This document shows, in pieces, positions 5,771-6,857 of a DNA stretch of 6,857 bases. Within the stretch, counting starts at the first letter, position 1, and each line of letters opens with the position of its first letter. The position numbers were made by a program, and so were the translations under genes. Below the pieces are notes generated by a model. The model searched no databases. It was given only the letters and a program-made list of their open reading frames with translations, and was not told the DNA's origin. The stretch lies in assembly GCA_964428935.1 (NCBI GenBank), contig CAYSAG010000285.1:1-6857 (forward strand), written 5' to 3'. The DNA comes from JAADHY01 sp964428935 (GTDB taxonomy: Bacteria > Planctomycetota > Planctomycetia > Planctomycetales > Planctomycetaceae).

Positions 5771-6490
5771 TTAGCGGCTGCTGCTGGTCGAGGTGCGAAC
5801 CCACTGACTGCTGGAGTGGCTGGCGGGACGAATGGGCTGGGCCTGCTCGGCCGGAATCGGTGGCAACCGCAGCGGCTGCAGGAAGCCACCGCTGGTGGAG
5901 TTCCAGGAGGTCTCGGCCGGCGGTGCAGGAGCCGGCACGGTGCCGGCGGGCGGGGGAGCCGAGCTGCCAGAGGGAACGGGCGTCTTGGCGCCTTCCGCCG
6001 GACCAACCGCTTGGCCGCAACTGGAGCACGACCCGGAGGACGGCCAAGCTCCTTCGGGAGCCGGGAGAACTGGACCTTCGACCACCTCACCCTGGCAAGT
6101 GGGGCAGTCCTCGACGACGGCGCCGGAGCAGTCGTAGTCCGCACCCACCACCGGTCCCGGGTAGACCGCGGCGGGCATTGGGTAGCCGGGGTAAGTCACG
6201 CCGCCCGGTCCCCAAGCTCCGACCGGCTGACCGTAGTAGCCCGGAAACTGTTGCCACGGCGACGGCGGCTCGCGACGACGCTCCTTGTGGTGTTCGTGTT
6301 CGTCGTCATCGTCGTCGTCCTTGTCGTGGTGGTCCTTCAGCCAACTGGGCGTCTTGCCAATCGAAATGTACGGCCCCGGACTGTAGACCATTCCGGTGTA
6401 GGGGTCGTAGTAGGGTCCAGCGTAGTACGTGCAGCCGCTGGCTAGCACACCGAAAAGGACCAGTGCCGACGGAATCCACAGCCTTTTCAT
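5771..6490 (-). CDS. Predicted Pro/Gly/Ser-rich lipoprotein with Asp/His tract and two CxxC pairs
   Basis: The 239-residue product begins with a lipoprotein signal: basic MKR, hydrophobic core, and LASGC with lipidated C20. The mature part is low in complexity. Residues 21-43 are Tyr/Pro/Gly-rich; 53-70 hold an acidic and histidine tract (six Asp in a row, then EHEHH); 80-120 are Gly/Pro/Tyr-rich; C121, C129-P-T-C132 and C155-S-S-C158 follow; the remainder (165-239) is Pro/Ala then Ser/Thr-rich. The Cys pairs and Asp/His tract suggest metal binding or disulfides, which is inference. I know no named family. The frame is open back to 6700, but the lipobox and a good Shine-Dalgarno (GAGGAG, 6500-6495, four bases before ATG) fix the start at 6490. 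It is a single-gene unit; cell-surface or periplasmic anchoring is expected. Confidence 0.85.
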   Translation of the reverse strand: MKRLWIPSALVLFGVLASGCTYYAGPYYDPYTGMVYSPGPYISIGKTPSWLKDHHDKDDDDDDEHEHHKERRREPPSPWQQFPGYYGQPVGAWGPGGVTYPGYPMPAAVYPGPVVGADYDCSGAVVEDCPTCQGEVVEGPVLPAPEGAWPSSGSCSSCGQAVGPAEGAKTPVPSGSSAPPPAGTVPAPAPPAETSWNSTSGGFLQPLRLPPIPAEQAQPIRPASHSSSQWVRTSTSSSR

Positions 6491-6494
6491 TTTG

Positions 6495-6500
6495 CTCCTC
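6495..6500 (-). promoter_or_regulatory. Shine-Dalgarno site of the lipoprotein gene
   Basis: GAGGAG on the minus strand lies four bases before the ATG at 6490. Together with the signal peptide it decides against the start at 6700. Confidence 0.75.
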
Positions 6501-6592
6501 ACTTGGCAGCGACACGGAAAATTTCCAGTTACACGGCTTCCGCGTCCGGCCGTCTTGTCATTCCATCGGCGTTCCGGTTGGGCAAACTTTAC

Positions 6593-6618
6593 GGGTTTTG
6601 ACGAAAGGAAGGGTTTTG
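6593..6618. repeat. Pair of 8 bp direct repeats upstream of the lipoprotein gene
   Basis: GGGTTTTG occurs at 6593-6600 and again at 6611-6618, 18 bp apart start to start. The pair lies 103-128 bp upstream of the lipoprotein ATG, where a tandem-site activator could bind. T runs flanked by G are otherwise rare here, but the repeat is short. Confidence 0.3.
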
Positions 6619-6857
6619 CCGTCAGAGTGTGGTGCGTCCGGAGCCGGGCCGGTGGCAAGGGACGGAAGCCAGAGGCGGGAAACTGCGCGTCGGCCGTCAA
6701 GGCGTGTGCGAGCGCGGCTCCTTGGCGGTCTGTGGAAAGCCGAGGTTTGCAACGCGTCGGCCAGACGCGACCGGGGACTCAAGAGCCGCTCCTCCAGGCC
6801 GCAGCCCCCCGCGTCTTTACGTCTGGACGCTCGGCGCGGTCCACGTGCACAGGCCCC

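Larger units (their letters stand above)
6491..6857. other. Upstream region of the lipoprotein gene, no gene seen
   Basis: The 367 bp to the window edge hold no supportable coding sequence: the minus-strand open frame 6558-6782 and the upstream extension of the lipoprotein frame (to 6700) are Arg/Pro-rich and resemble nothing. No convincing -35/-10 pair was found for the lipoprotein. An eight-base direct repeat (6593-6600 and 6611-6618) is the only notable structure. Confidence 0.5.

Noticed and set aside
6301..6320. Triplet (GTC) repeat that might be a phase-variable microsatellite
   Set aside because: It is interrupted, encodes the Asp tract, and changes in copy number would not shift the frame.
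5816..6445. A 209-codon plus-strand open frame antisense to the lipoprotein gene
   Set aside because: Its Val-rich stretch is the reverse of the Asp tract. The minus strand has a ribosome-binding site, lipobox and signal peptide, so it is the coding strand.
1..6857. Defence system, mobile element, CRISPR array or biosynthetic cluster
   Set aside because: No nuclease, transposase, integrase, repeat-spacer pattern or matching gene set is present; the five genes are housekeeping, metabolic or envelope genes in separate units.

Overview
The window looks like ordinary chromosomal DNA from a GC-rich bacterium with widely spaced genes. Clues are a bacterial PheT that lacks its usual tRNA-binding domain, a DUF2062 membrane protein, a PfkB-family sugar kinase, a Pro/Gly/Ser-rich lipoprotein, and long intergenic gaps between single-gene units. 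Together these fit the Planctomycetota best, but that is an inference from gene style and no marker gene settles it.

Layout, left to right: a 139 bp leader; pheT (+, 140-2158); a convergent gene for a cytoplasmic beta-propeller-like protein of unknown function (-, 2188-3207); a 581 bp divergent intergenic region with a predicted promoter on each strand and a terminator-like hairpin in the leader of the next gene; a DUF2062 inner-membrane protein (+, 3789-4349); a 301 bp gap holding a nested palindrome over a predicted promoter; a PfkB-family carbohydrate kinase (+, 4651-5619); a 151 bp convergent gap; a secreted lipoprotein with an Asp/His-rich tract and two CxxC pairs (-, 5771-6490); and 367 bp of upstream DNA with no gene seen.

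The five genes do not form an obvious pathway. Strands alternate, and even the two co-directional neighbours (DUF2062 and kinase) are 301 bp apart with a predicted promoter between them. PheT is housekeeping (phenylalanyl-tRNA synthesis), the DUF2062 protein and lipoprotein belong to the envelope, and the kinase is central or catabolic metabolism with unknown substrate.

I found no CRISPR array, mobile element, RNA gene or defence system. The points most worth a second look are the complete absence of GATC in 6857 bp, the trimmed PheT, the possible attenuator before the DUF2062 gene, the nested palindrome before the kinase, and the CxxC/Asp-His lipoprotein.
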